Positions 9,177 to 17,269 of a stretch of DNA of 64,000 bases are shown piece after piece. Position numbers and translations under genes: made by a program. Positions within the stretch are counted from its first letter, which is position 1, and each line of letters begins with the position of its first letter. This stretch comes from an uncultured Eubacterium sp. Lineage in GTDB: Bacteria; Bacillota; Clostridia; Lachnospirales; Lachnospiraceae. Below the pieces are notes generated by a model. That model made no database searches. It worked only from the letters and a program-made list of their open reading frames with translations, and was not told the DNA's origin. The stretch lies in contig CAOKNO010000003.1 of the NCBI GenBank assembly GCA_948470065.1, positions 16,137 through 80,136 on the forward strand, given 5' to 3'.

Positions 9177-10085
9177 TCATACTCTCAGATGCTTGCGTAT
9201 CGTCATCCGGCTTCCTAAAAACCCAATACCTACACCCAAAACAAGCCCTACTGGAACCAGCGTGGAGAATACCTGCCCTACGGGAAGGAAATCCAAAATC
9301 CCATTTAACCACCGGAATTTCTCCGCCACATACAGGATTACCCGCCGGTACATAATAAAAAGCACCGCTAAGGGAAGCGCTGAACCGATGATCCCGATTA
9401 AGATCCCTTCCACAAGGAACGGCGCGCGCACGAAGTAATCCGTCGCCCCTATCAGCTTCATAATCGCAATCTCCTCCCGGCGGACCGCAATCCCTACCGT
9501 GACGGTATTGCTGATCAAAAAGACGGCCACGCATAATAAAATCAGGATGATGCCCGCAGATACATAGCCAATCAAGCGGTTGAAATCCGTCAAGGTATTT
9601 GCCGCAGCCTCAGAGCTTTTGACCTCCTGTACGCCATCTAAGGATTGAAGGTATGTAACAAGCGCCTGCTGCATCGAAATGTCGTTCATATATACTTCAA
9701 AATGCGCAGAATTGGCAAGCGGGTTGTCTTCTGCAAAATCATCTGCAATTTCCTGCGCATCGTCAAAATATATCTTCTTGAACTCTTCCCAGGTCTGATC
9801 GGCAGATACAAATTCCTTCCGGGATACCTCGACCCGTTTGTCAATCTGTTTCCCAATCGCATCTATCTGCTCCTCGGTAGCGCCATCATCGAAAAATACC
9901 GTAACGGCAACCCCAGACTCCACCTCGCGTACGACGCTTTGGAAATTCACCACTACAGAATAGAATATGCCAAATAAGAAAATACATGCAGACATCGTAG
10001 CAATTGATGCAAGGGAAAACATTTTATTCTTCCAGATATTCCTTACCCCTTGCCATAAGGTATATAAAAATGTACTAATCCTCAT
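9177..10085 (-). CDS. ftsX: Cell division ABC transporter permease FtsX
   Basis: About 302 residues. Four membrane segments are visible: one near the N terminus (MFSLASIATMSACIFLFG), a long extracellular loop of about 110 residues, then three close together at the C-terminal half. This is the FtsX topology. With FtsE it activates peptidoglycan hydrolases outside the cell. Start chosen at 10085 (MRISTFLYTL) because an AGGTGG site sits 5 nt upstream; an alternative ATG lies 21 nt earlier. It overlaps ftsE by 11 nt. Confidence 0.93.
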   Translation of the reverse strand: MRISTFLYTLWQGVRNIWKNKMFSLASIATMSACIFLFGIFYSVVVNFQSVVREVESGVAVTVFFDDGATEEQIDAIGKQIDKRVEVSRKEFVSADQTWEEFKKIYFDDAQEIADDFAEDNPLANSAHFEVYMNDISMQQALVTYLQSLDGVQEVKSSEAAANTLTDFNRLIGYVSAGIILILLCVAVFLISNTVTVGIAVRREEIAIMKLIGATDYFVRAPFLVEGILIGIIGSALPLAVLFIMYRRVILYVAEKFRWLNGILDFLPVGQVFSTLVPVGLVLGVGIGFLGSRMTIRKHLRV

Positions 10086-10758
10086 AACTGCCACCTGCCT
10101 GTTCATCGCCTACAACCACGCCTTGGTTCATCGTAATGACGCGCTTGCCCATTGCTTTTACGATTTCCCTGTTGTGCGTGACCACCAGGACCGTCGTCCC
10201 CCGCTGGTTGATCTCATCCAAAAGCTTCATAATCTCCCAGGCGTTATGGGCGTCCAGGTTCCCCGTAGGCTCATCCGCCAGCAGAAGCCGCGGCTCATTG
10301 ACCAAAGCCCTTGCAATCGCCACACGCTGCTGCTCCCCGCCAGAAATCTCCTTGGGGTACGATTTATACTTCGCCGCAAGCCCGACCAAAGACAGTACGG
10401 CAGGAACGCGCTTGCGCATCGTCTTAACTGGTATCCCGATCACACGTTGGGCAAACGCCACATTCTCATAGACGTTCCGATCCTTCAGCAGGCGGAAATC
10501 CTGGAACACGACGCCAAGCTTCCTGCGGAACCTCGGGATCTCCTTATGCCGCACGTTCCCCAGCTTCTGCCCGTTTACCCAGATAACGCCTTTGGTAGGC
10601 TCAAGTTCTTTCAGCAGCAATTTTACCAGCGTCGATTTCCCGGAACCGCTGTCCCCCATTACAAAGACAAATTCCCCTGGCGCAATATGCAGGCTCACAT
10701 CATTCAAGGCAGGGATCCCTGCCGCATACGATTTGCTGACATGATCAAGTTTTATCAT
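10075..10758 (-). CDS. ftsE: Cell division ATP-binding protein FtsE
   Basis: 227 residues. ABC ATPase with Walker A GDSGSGKST, Q-loop VFQDF, signature SGGEQQR, Walker B LLADEPTGNLD and the switch His in VVTHNRE. It couples ATP hydrolysis to FtsX. The start ATG has a well-placed AGGAGG that overlaps the end of the upstream regulator gene, so the two are likely co-transcribed. Confidence 0.96.
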   Translation of the reverse strand: MIKLDHVSKSYAAGIPALNDVSLHIAPGEFVFVMGDSGSGKSTLVKLLLKELEPTKGVIWVNGQKLGNVRHKEIPRFRRKLGVVFQDFRLLKDRNVYENVAFAQRVIGIPVKTMRKRVPAVLSLVGLAAKYKSYPKEISGGEQQRVAIARALVNEPRLLLADEPTGNLDAHNAWEIMKLLDEINQRGTTVLVVTHNREIVKAMGKRVITMNQGVVVGDEQAGGSYED

Positions 10759-10767
10759 TCGGACCTC

Positions 10768-11859
10768 CTAATAATCCAGCGTTTCCATATACTTCATGTA
10801 TTTTACAACCATCAGCGCAATCTTAAACGTAATGGCGTCTTCAAAGACCCGCAGATCCAGCCCCGTGCTCTTTTGCAGCTTATCGAGGCGGTAGACTAGG
10901 GTGTTGCGGTGGATATAGAGCTGCCTGGAGGTTTCCGAAACATTCAGGCTGTTCTCAAAAAATTTATTGATCGTAGTCAGCGTCTCTTCATCAAATTCAT
11001 CCGGCGACTTCCCATCGAAGATTTCTTTGATAAACATCTTGCACAAAGGGATGGGGAGCTGGTAAATCAAACGGCCAATGCCCAACGTGGAATAAGCGAT
11101 GACATTGCGTTCCTCAAAGAAAATCTTCCCTACGTCCAACGCCATCCGGGCTTCCTTATAAGAACGTGACACCTCTTTGATCTCATTAACAATCGTACCG
11201 TATGCGATATGGGTCTCCGGCTCTTCCCCAGTGGTATGGAACAGCCCCAGGATAACCTCGGCCGTCCGGTTCAGTTCCTCGTACCCTTCATTTTCCATCA
11301 CCTCTTTTACGACAATGATATTCTTCTCATCGACTGCCGTAATGAAATCCCTGGACTTACCCGCCAGCAGGCCGCGGACTTTCTCCAGCTCATTCCCATC
11401 CTTCTCCCGGTTTGTTTCCACGATAAAGACGACGCGCCTGGCCTCCGTATCAATGTGCAGCTTCTTGGCCCGGTTGTAAATATCTACCAAAAGCAGGTTA
11501 TCCAACAGTAAGTTCTTTACAAAATTATCCTTATCGAAACGCTCTTTATAAGCTACCAGTAAATTCTGGATCTGGAAGCTTGCAATTTTACCTACCATAT
11601 ATACATCATCGCTGTCGCCGTTGGCGAGCAAGATATATTCCAACTGATGTTCATCAAATACTTTGAAAAACTGGCATCCCAAAAATACCTGGCTGTCCGC
11701 CGGGGATTCCACAAACGCCAATGCGGCTGTGACATAACTGTCCGTATCCTGGAATGTAGACGCAAGCACTTTGCCTTCCGTATCAATAATACATAAATCA
11801 ATCCTGGTAATCCCCTTTAACCCGTCAATCGTACTCTGAAGTATCTGATTTGAAATCAT
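10768..11859 (-). CDS. PucR/CdaR-like transcriptional regulator
   Basis: 363 residues. The C-terminal 60 or so residues form a PucR-type helix-turn-helix (NVSETSRQLYIHRNTLVYRLDKL), typical of PucR and sugar-diacid regulators such as CdaR. The N-terminal region (about 1-130, beginning MISNQILQSTIDGL) resembles the sugar-diacid/putative sensory domain of this family and the middle a degenerate GGDEF-like domain. Ligand unknown. It is the first gene of an apparent operon with ftsE, ftsX and ctpA, so it may control cell-wall remodelling, but that is inferred only from position. Confidence 0.8.
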   Translation of the reverse strand: MISNQILQSTIDGLKGITRIDLCIIDTEGKVLASTFQDTDSYVTAALAFVESPADSQVFLGCQFFKVFDEHQLEYILLANGDSDDVYMVGKIASFQIQNLLVAYKERFDKDNFVKNLLLDNLLLVDIYNRAKKLHIDTEARRVVFIVETNREKDGNELEKVRGLLAGKSRDFITAVDEKNIIVVKEVMENEGYEELNRTAEVILGLFHTTGEEPETHIAYGTIVNEIKEVSRSYKEARMALDVGKIFFEERNVIAYSTLGIGRLIYQLPIPLCKMFIKEIFDGKSPDEFDEETLTTINKFFENSLNVSETSRQLYIHRNTLVYRLDKLQKSTGLDLRVFEDAITFKIALMVVKYMKYMETLDY

Positions 11860-12144
11860 TCGCTCACTCCTTTTCTATTTCTTTTGCTTGGGCCCATCCA
11901 ACGATACTGCTGGCTCCTATATGCCCTTATCCCTATGCAACTTTCACAAAGTATAATCTCTCTTTTGAACAAAATAAATGGACTTAATTGGTATTTTAAT
12001 ATAAATCCACAAAAAAAGAAAGAGAAAATCCATAATTTTTTATGCATTTCCTCGATTTTCTTTTCCCAGGCTCATGAATCCGACATAGGCATAGTGCACA
12101 ATTTATTACTATCCATCCTTCCGCCAGCAATTTCCATCCGATTC

Positions 12145-13026
12145 TCAATGCCCCCGGTACTCTATAAAGCCTTCTCCTAACACTTCCCTCACATCGCCTA
12201 CAATGACAAACGCATCCCGATCTACCTGGTAAATGATTTCCTTCAGTAAGATAATCTGCTTCTTAGAAACGACGCAGTACAGCATACACTTATCTTCCCC
12301 AGAATACATCCCCTTTGCTTCTAAGCCGGTCACGCCGCGATCGAGGCGTTCCATAATCATCCTTGCCGCCTCTGCATACTTATCTGTAATAATATAAGCA
12401 GCCTTGGAGAATTTCATGCCCTCTAATATCGTATCCGTCACCTTAGACGTAATAAAAATCGCAACGATCGCATACATAGAAGGACGCAGGCCGAATACAT
12501 ACAGCCCCACCAATACAACGATCCCATCCAATACCTGCATAAGCTGGGCAACCGAATAATGCTTCAGCTTGCACTGGATCAAGACCGCCACCATTTCCGT
12601 CCCCCCTGTCGTGGCGTTCGCCCAGAGGATCATCCCCATGGACACCCCGGTCAGCACGCCGCCGAATACTGAGGCCAGGATATAGTCGCCGCTCACAAAA
12701 TCAATTTCCGGGATCACATACAGCCAGGCTGACAAAAGCATCGTAGCAATCACCGTCCTTGCGATAAACCCTTTCCCTTTGACCCGCAGCGCAATCAGAA
12801 ATACCGGGATATTCAACGCCAGGTTTGCAAACCAGAGCGGGATCCCACCCTGATAGAACGCGCCTGTCCAACTCTTCAGTAAAATAGCAATACCAGTGAA
12901 CCCGCCCGTAACCAAGCCGATCGGGTCAAAAATACATTTGATCGTAAAAGCCAAAAGCCCCGTCCCAACAACGATCACAAAATACAAAAACATTGGGTAC
13001 TTCCTGCCCATAAAAAACCTGCTCAT
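12145..13026 (-). CDS. YitT family membrane protein with DUF2179 domain
   Basis: 293 residues. Five to six membrane segments occupy residues 1-175 (starting PMFLYFVIVVGTGLLAFTI, with the conserved GLVTGGFTGIAILL and NATTGGTEM loops), followed by a soluble C-terminal DUF2179 domain of about 90 residues (KAAYIITDKY to VREVLGEGF). Function of YitT proteins is not established; transport has been proposed. It follows the glycosyltransferase gene by 11 nt in the same direction. Confidence 0.88.
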   Translation of the reverse strand: MSRFFMGRKYPMFLYFVIVVGTGLLAFTIKCIFDPIGLVTGGFTGIAILLKSWTGAFYQGGIPLWFANLALNIPVFLIALRVKGKGFIARTVIATMLLSAWLYVIPEIDFVSGDYILASVFGGVLTGVSMGMILWANATTGGTEMVAVLIQCKLKHYSVAQLMQVLDGIVVLVGLYVFGLRPSMYAIVAIFITSKVTDTILEGMKFSKAAYIITDKYAEAARMIMERLDRGVTGLEAKGMYSGEDKCMLYCVVSKKQIILLKEIIYQVDRDAFVIVGDVREVLGEGFIEYRGH

Positions 13027-13037
13027 GTTACACTACC

Positions 13038-13715
13038 TCACTCATCTTTCTTATTATAGCGCAGCAGCATACTGTGCATCATCCCTTTGTGGATCAGCTT
13101 CTTAGCTAGGCCGGCCACATCCGGCTTCCCTTTGCGGAATGCATAATCTGCGCCAAGCCCATACCAGATCTTAGCATTAAACTTATGCTTGTTGTCTTTC
13201 AGGAAGTATTCCTGATCTGGAGTGGATACCACGGACAAGATGACGTCTGGCTCTGCAATATTGATTTCATTGATTACCGCATCGTAATCCCCTGTACAGT
13301 CTGCCAGCGCATACGTCCCAACTACCTGGATCTTATCGTATTCCTGAGCCAAAAAGGCCTGCAGCCCCTCCACCTGCGCCCCAGTATCCCCTAACAGATA
13401 TACCGTACGGTTATTCCTGGTAGCGCGCTTCATAAACTCCCGTTGAAATTCATGCTCCGTCGTTTCCCGCATCCTTTGGGCGGAAGCCACGCCCGCAGCC
13501 TTTAAAATCTCTTTATCACTGATAATTGCCAAATCCATGCTTTCTATACATTCCCTCAGAAGATAGTCTTCCTGCGCCTTTACCAGTATCTCCATGGTAA
13601 CCGTTTCCACGGTATTCATAATAGTTGTATTCAAAAATCCCTCGATCTGGAGCATCGCTTCCCTTACGGTGTAATTATCCAGCAGCAAGCCCAGAATTTC
13701 CAATTTTTTTATCAT
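13038..13715 (-). CDS. WecG/TagA/CpsF family glycosyltransferase-like protein
   Basis: 225 residues. Conserved blocks of the family are present: the early MNTVETVTM segment, SDKEILKAAG, VYLLGDTGAQVEGLQAFLA and the late GLGADYAFRKGKPDVA. Family members transfer N-acetylmannosamine-type sugars to lipid-linked acceptors for teichoic acid or capsule. The usual PDG-type acceptor motif is less clear, so the exact activity is uncertain. First gene of a two-gene unit with yitT, preceded by a clear sigma-A promoter and a DnaA-box cluster. Confidence 0.82.
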   Translation of the reverse strand: MIKKLEILGLLLDNYTVREAMLQIEGFLNTTIMNTVETVTMEILVKAQEDYLLRECIESMDLAIISDKEILKAAGVASAQRMRETTEHEFQREFMKRATRNNRTVYLLGDTGAQVEGLQAFLAQEYDKIQVVGTYALADCTGDYDAVINEINIAEPDVILSVVSTPDQEYFLKDNKHKFNAKIWYGLGADYAFRKGKPDVAGLAKKLIHKGMMHSMLLRYNKKDE

Positions 13716-13760
13716 ATAACACCCAATCTAATGATCTATGCCGTCTAAAAGTACTTAAGA

Positions 13761-13789
13761 AGTATACCAAATCAAGGAAATTTTTTCAA
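13761..13789 (-). promoter_or_regulatory. Sigma-A promoter of the wecG-like/yitT operon
   Basis: Minus-strand TTGAAA (13784-13789), 17 nt spacer, TATACT (13761-13766), about 45 nt upstream of the 13715 start. Confidence 0.8.
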
Positions 13790-13929
13790 CCATTGAATTT
13801 CTGCACATTAAGGGGCACATAGCGTGGCTCATTGCTCGCGGGAATAAATAATTAACAGAATTTTTTACAAAAAAACATTATTTTTCCTTCACTTCAAAAA
13901 TCGACATTTTTCAATATTTTTCCCCAAAA

Positions 13930-14201
13930 TTATCCACATTATGACAAGTGTACAAAACAAACGTTTCTTTTTCTCCATTTTTCGCTGGGTTTTTTTCTGG
14001 TTTTTTTGTGGATAATGTTAATAACTTGGTGTATAACTCATTTTTTTGGATTTTTTGGCGGCTGTGAATGTGGATAACTTTTGGATAACATTTCTTGTTT
14101 ATGAAAATTTTGTGCATTTTTTCCCACCCCTTTCTCCACGTATGTTGCGCGCCATTTTTATCCAAAATTATTATTCACATAATAATCACAATTGTGTAAT
14201 A
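13930..14201. repeat. DnaA-box cluster in AT-rich DNA
   Basis: Three perfect TTATCCACA boxes: 13930-13938 (+), 14007-14015 (-), 14069-14077 (-). One consensus-compatible TTATTCACA: 14171-14179 (+). Four boxes with one mismatch: 14028-14036 (-), 14080-14088 (-), 14158-14166 (+), 14193-14201 (-). Eight sites within about 270 nt is far above chance. No dnaA, dnaN or rpmH is near and neighbouring genes do not diverge, so a DnaA-titrating or regulatory cluster is more likely than the main origin. Confidence 0.75.
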
Positions 14202-14325
14202 ATTCTGATAATAGGCCGCCCTCCAGAAGCTTCCTTGGACGCCAGCTCTCTTTGCACTGTTAAAACAATTCCTTGCGCCCAACAGAGGTTTTTTGCCTCA
14301 TGAGCCGCACATTCTGTATGAAATG

Positions 14326-14355
14326 GAAAAAGAGCCATGCATATACGCATAGCCC
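14326..14355 (-). terminator. Terminator of the NlpC/P60 gene
   Basis: Minus-strand stem GGGCTATGC/GCATGGCTC (two G-T pairs) followed by TTTTTCC, about 70 nt past the stop at 14424. Confidence 0.75.
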
Positions 14356-14423
14356 TTTCTCCTGCCTATCCTTTATTCTATCCTGCTTATGTAACGGCCG
14401 GCCAACCCAGCCCGTTATAGTTC

Positions 14424-15650
14424 CTAAAAAATCCTACGGACTGCGACAATCGCCCTGTAGTTTGCAGGGGATGTATACTTAATCCCGGTCGCTTCTGTGC
14501 TGGCATGGACAATGGTATTGTTGCCAACATAAATGCCGACATGCCCGCTATAACATACAATATCCCCAGGCTGCATTGCATCTGCGCTTACGCCATAGCC
14601 AACGCCCTGTAATGCGCTAGAAGAATGTGGCAGCCCTACGCCAAACGCTGCATATACGCTCATAACAAAACCAGAGCAATCCGCCCCATTCGTCAGGCTT
14701 GTGCCGCCCCATACATAGGGGTTCCCTACGAACTGGCACGCATAATTAGCAACTGCCTGTCCATTCCCGCCGCTTGGCGGTGCATAAGACCTGCTAGAGC
14801 CTGCGGAAGATCCGCCACCGGAAGATCCCGAAGATCCAGATGATCCGCCAGACCTCTCCTGTGCTGCTCTCCTTGCTGCTTCTTCCGCCGCCTTCCGTTC
14901 TTCTTCCTCTTTCTTCAGGCGCGCTTCCTCTTCTTCCTTCGATTCTGCTACAATGTAATGGGTGCTGCAATCTACAAATTCACTGGATACCCAGCCATCG
15001 CCTTCTTCAATCGCTACCTTAACCCATCCGTCTTTTTCTTCAATTACACTCAGTTCTTCTCCTTCCGGCACCTGGCCTAGAAGTTCTGCTTCGATATTGG
15101 CATCGGTACGGACATTCAATGTCTGTGTCGTAACATCTGCAACCCTATGCCCTACAGATTTTGCTAAATCAGCATCGCCGAGCACAAGAAATTCTGACTT
15201 AATATAGCCTTCTACATTACCAGAGTGGATTTTGTACCAATCTCCTTCTGTCCCTAATACAGTGCAGGCAGAATTGTTGTACAGCTTCCCAAGCACCTCT
15301 CCATCTTCTCCTGCTACAGAACGCACATTTACATAATTATCAACCTGGGCAATCGCAATGTCATCATATTCAGACTTCTTAACCGGGACTTCGTTCTGTA
15401 CGTCCTGGATGGATGTATCAGCCGTTACTTCCGGCTCCTCGTTCAAAGAACTTGCAATAATCTTTGAAATCCCTGCAGTCGCAGAACTGTCGGTCCCCTG
15501 CTTCTCTGTAGCCCCTGCTTCCTCGGCTGCTGCAATCAAGTTCCCTGCCCCTGCGCTTACGGCTGCATGAGCCATAAGAGGCGTGCTGGTTAATACGACT
15601 GCAGCTGTCAAACAGCAAGTGGTTGCCCTTCTGATTGAATTTCTGTTCAT
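14424..15650 (-). CDS. Secreted SH3-domain NlpC/P60 peptidoglycan hydrolase
   Basis: About 408 residues. Signal peptide (MNRNSIRRATTCCLTAAVV to AHA), two bacterial SH3 domains (YVNVRSVAGEDGEVLGKL and LNVRTDANIEAELLGQV), a Glu/Arg/Ala-rich helical linker, a Ser/Gly-rich linker, then a C-terminal NlpC/P60 domain. The catalytic Cys is in GADCSGFV and the His in SGHVGIYVG, with a third polar residue in IVHAS. It should cut stem peptides, usually between D-Glu and the diamino acid. The start at 15650 is set by GGAGG 6 nt upstream; an ATG 12 nt earlier would place that site inside the gene. Confidence 0.93.
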   Translation of the reverse strand: MNRNSIRRATTCCLTAAVVLTSTPLMAHAAVSAGAGNLIAAAEEAGATEKQGTDSSATAGISKIIASSLNEEPEVTADTSIQDVQNEVPVKKSEYDDIAIAQVDNYVNVRSVAGEDGEVLGKLYNNSACTVLGTEGDWYKIHSGNVEGYIKSEFLVLGDADLAKSVGHRVADVTTQTLNVRTDANIEAELLGQVPEGEELSVIEEKDGWVKVAIEEGDGWVSSEFVDCSTHYIVAESKEEEEARLKKEEEERKAAEEAARRAAQERSGGSSGSSGSSGGGSSAGSSRSYAPPSGGNGQAVANYACQFVGNPYVWGGTSLTNGADCSGFVMSVYAAFGVGLPHSSSALQGVGYGVSADAMQPGDIVCYSGHVGIYVGNNTIVHASTEATGIKYTSPANYRAIVAVRRIF

Positions 15651-15737
15651 CTTATCCTCCATTTTATCCTTATTATCGTTTTATTAACACAAATCTTATT
15701 AGTATTCTACATTTGTTACAAATTTATTACGTTTCAT

Positions 15738-15766
15738 ATTATAGCAAAGGATAAGCTTTATGTCAA
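15738..15766 (-). promoter_or_regulatory. Perfect sigma-A promoter of the NlpC/P60 gene
   Basis: Minus-strand TTGACA (15761-15766), 17 nt spacer, TATAAT (15738-15743): a full consensus match, giving a 5' leader of roughly 80 nt. Confidence 0.88.
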
Positions 15767-15849
15767 CCGTAATCTTTTACAAAAATAAGGCAAAATATAG
15801 GAATAGAAAGACCATCTTCACCGAAGGCTGCACCCACGCAAGGCAGCCA

Positions 15850-15928
15850 TTGTGTTTTTTGCCGCCCCGATGTATAATAATAGGCAATTGTGAAACGTTC
15901 TTTAGAAGCCACGTAACCTGGCCGATAG
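15850..15928 (+). promoter_or_regulatory. Sigma-A and sigma-D-like promoters ahead of yjfB-like gene
   Basis: TTGTGT (15850-15855), 17 nt, TATAAT (15873-15878) fits sigma-A. Further on, TAGA (15903-15906), 14 nt, GCCGATAG (15921-15928) is close to the flagellar sigma-D consensus TAAA-N15-GCCGATAA. The second fits the motility association of the downstream gene. Confidence 0.5.
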
Positions 15929-15991
15929 ATACATCAGACATGAGGTTTCACAATCACCTAATGTATCACAATCCAGAAAGGAGGCATAAAA

Positions 15992-16168
15992 ATGGATATT
16001 GCATCATTGTCGACATCTTTAAGTATGGCAACTGTGGCAAACGAAGCCAGCATCTTAATGTTAAGCAAGCAGCTCGACAGCTTTGAAGAAATGGGCGCGT
16101 CCATGGTAAAGCTGATGGAGCAATCCGTTAACCCACATGTAGGCGGGAACATTGATATTTCTATCTAA
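15992..16168 (+). CDS. YjfB-like small putative motility protein
   Basis: 58 residues (MDIASLSTSLSMATVANEAS... to ...NIDISI). The start MDIASLSxxLSxA, the central alternating hydrophobic helix and the SVNPHVGGNIDI end match the YjfB putative-motility family of Firmicutes, whose members are about 60 residues long. The ATG has a strong AGAAAGGAGG site. A sigma-D-like promoter lies 65-90 nt upstream, in line with co-regulation with flagellar genes, though none are in this window. Followed by a strong hairpin terminator, so it is a single-gene unit. Confidence 0.8.
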   Translation: MDIASLSTSLSMATVANEASILMLSKQLDSFEEMGASMVKLMEQSVNPHVGGNIDISI

Positions 16169-16239
16169 GATATGGTTCCAGATAAGGAAAGCTTTTCCTG
16201 ATCATTTTGGAATCCCGCCGCTGTCGTTACCATAAAAGC

Positions 16240-16302
16240 AGCCGCGCACAGGCAGCGCGATACCATCTCGTATCTTGCGCCCGCCTGGCGCGGCTATTTT
16301 TA
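16240..16302. terminator. Long bidirectional hairpin terminator
   Basis: A long imperfect stem (AGCCGCGC..AGGC..GCGC on the left, GCGC..GCCT..GCGCGGCT on the right) followed by ATTTTTAT on the plus strand and CTTTTAT on the minus strand. It separates the convergent yjfB-like and CPBP protease genes. Confidence 0.8.
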
Positions 16303-17265
16303 TATCCATTCCATCAAAATCTGCAGCCCCATCATCGCAAACGTAAGGAGGACGGCGGCTACAAGCGCTAACGTAACCATCCGCTCCCTGTCCCCGCCGC
16401 GGAACATCTGCCTGACGTAATTCCATCTGCCGTTAATTTTACTGATGGCAACGTACACGCCAGCGGCGCCGCATGTCGTGCCAACCGCGATTACGCCCCA
16501 AATCATAATCCCAAACAGGAATATCAGCAATTCACCGCCCTCCATCACAGCGGCAAACCCACCCTGCGGGATCTGCTGCGTCTGTTCCGGCATAGAACCA
16601 GCCATACGTTCTAGCATCGGAAGCAAGGAGCTTAACGCCACACTCGTCACATTTAACGTAAAATGCGCCAACATGGAACTAAAGATGCTCCCTGTAGCTT
16701 CTACCAAAAACGCCAGGTAAACGCCTAATGCAAAGGCGTACATAAACTGGTTCAGGTTCATGTGCATACATCCAAAGAGAAACGCGCTGAGCAGGATGGC
16801 TGGCAGCATCCTGCTCCTTTTATAGGTCTGGAACAGTAAGCCACGGAACATAAATTCCTCTACTACGGCAGGCAGCATGGCAATCAGCAATACGCTTAAG
16901 CCAAACCCCTGCCCCTGCATCATGTCCGCTACAGCCGCCGTGCCAGAACTAGTAAACAGCATAGATATCGCGTTCAGTACGATAATCATAGGATACATCA
17001 AGTATGTGCATACCACTACCAGCACAATGGTGGCAACATCCAGCCTCCGGTGCGGGATTAATTCCCCCAAGGCAATCCCTTTCTTCTTACAGTACAATAG
17101 CCCTGGCACGCAAATCAACGACTGGGATAAAAGGATGCTTACCCAGACGGGCAGGCTAGATAGAAACGGGATCCAGCTTGCCAGAGCCCCAATTCCTAAG
17201 CTTATACTAATGTATATCACAGTTACCAATAGAAACAAGCGGTTTATGCTTTTATTCCTGCCCAT
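16300..17265 (-). CDS. CPBP family intramembrane metalloprotease
   Basis: 321 residues with about eight membrane segments. The CAAX-protease/bacteriocin-processing (CPBP) motifs are present in order: EEFMFRG (EExxxR), FGCMHMNLNQF (HxxxN) and a final ML AHFTLN segment with the third His/Asn. Family members act as membrane proteases, some in prenyl-protein or bacteriocin processing or immunity; the substrate here is unknown. It sits 4 nt after the cvfB-like gene in the same direction. Confidence 0.9.
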   Translation of the reverse strand: MGRNKSINRLFLLVTVIYISISLGIGALASWIPFLSSLPVWVSILLSQSLICVPGLLYCKKKGIALGELIPHRRLDVATIVLVVVCTYLMYPMIIVLNAISMLFTSSGTAAVADMMQGQGFGLSVLLIAMLPAVVEEFMFRGLLFQTYKRSRMLPAILLSAFLFGCMHMNLNQFMYAFALGVYLAFLVEATGSIFSSMLAHFTLNVTSVALSSLLPMLERMAGSMPEQTQQIPQGGFAAVMEGGELLIFLFGIMIWGVIAVGTTCGAAGVYVAISKINGRWNYVRQMFRGGDRERMVTLALVAAVLLTFAMMGLQILMEWI

Positions 17266-17269
17266 ACCA

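Larger units (their letters stand above)
13716..14423. other. Intergenic region with promoter, DnaA-box cluster and terminator
   Basis: About 700 nt with no convincing gene. It holds, from left to right, the wecG-type gene promoter (13761-13789), a very AT-rich stretch with long T-runs and DnaA boxes (13930-14201), and the terminator of the NlpC/P60 gene (14326-14355). The open frame between 13911 and 14165 on the minus strand runs through the DnaA boxes and lacks coding character. Confidence 0.7.
15651..15991. other. Divergent promoter region between nlpC-type gene and yjfB-like gene
   Basis: About 340 nt without a gene. It carries the minus-strand promoter at 15738-15766 and plus-strand promoter candidates at 15850-15878 and 15903-15928. 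A GC-rich hairpin (GGCTGC near 15828 with GCAGCC ending 15848) followed by TTTTTT resembles a plus-strand terminator or leader structure. Confidence 0.6.

Noticed and set aside
13911..14165. 84-codon minus-strand open frame
   Set aside because: It crosses the DnaA boxes and long T-runs, is Lys/Asn-rich from AT bias, and has no ribosome binding site.
13930..14201. Chromosomal origin of replication (oriC)
   Set aside because: Despite many DnaA boxes, no dnaA, dnaN or rpmH is nearby and genes on both sides run in the same direction, so no strand switch is seen.
15826..15862. Small RNA gene ending at the GGCTGC/GCAGCC hairpin
   Set aside because: No plus-strand promoter was seen upstream at a suitable distance, so the hairpin alone does not support an RNA gene.
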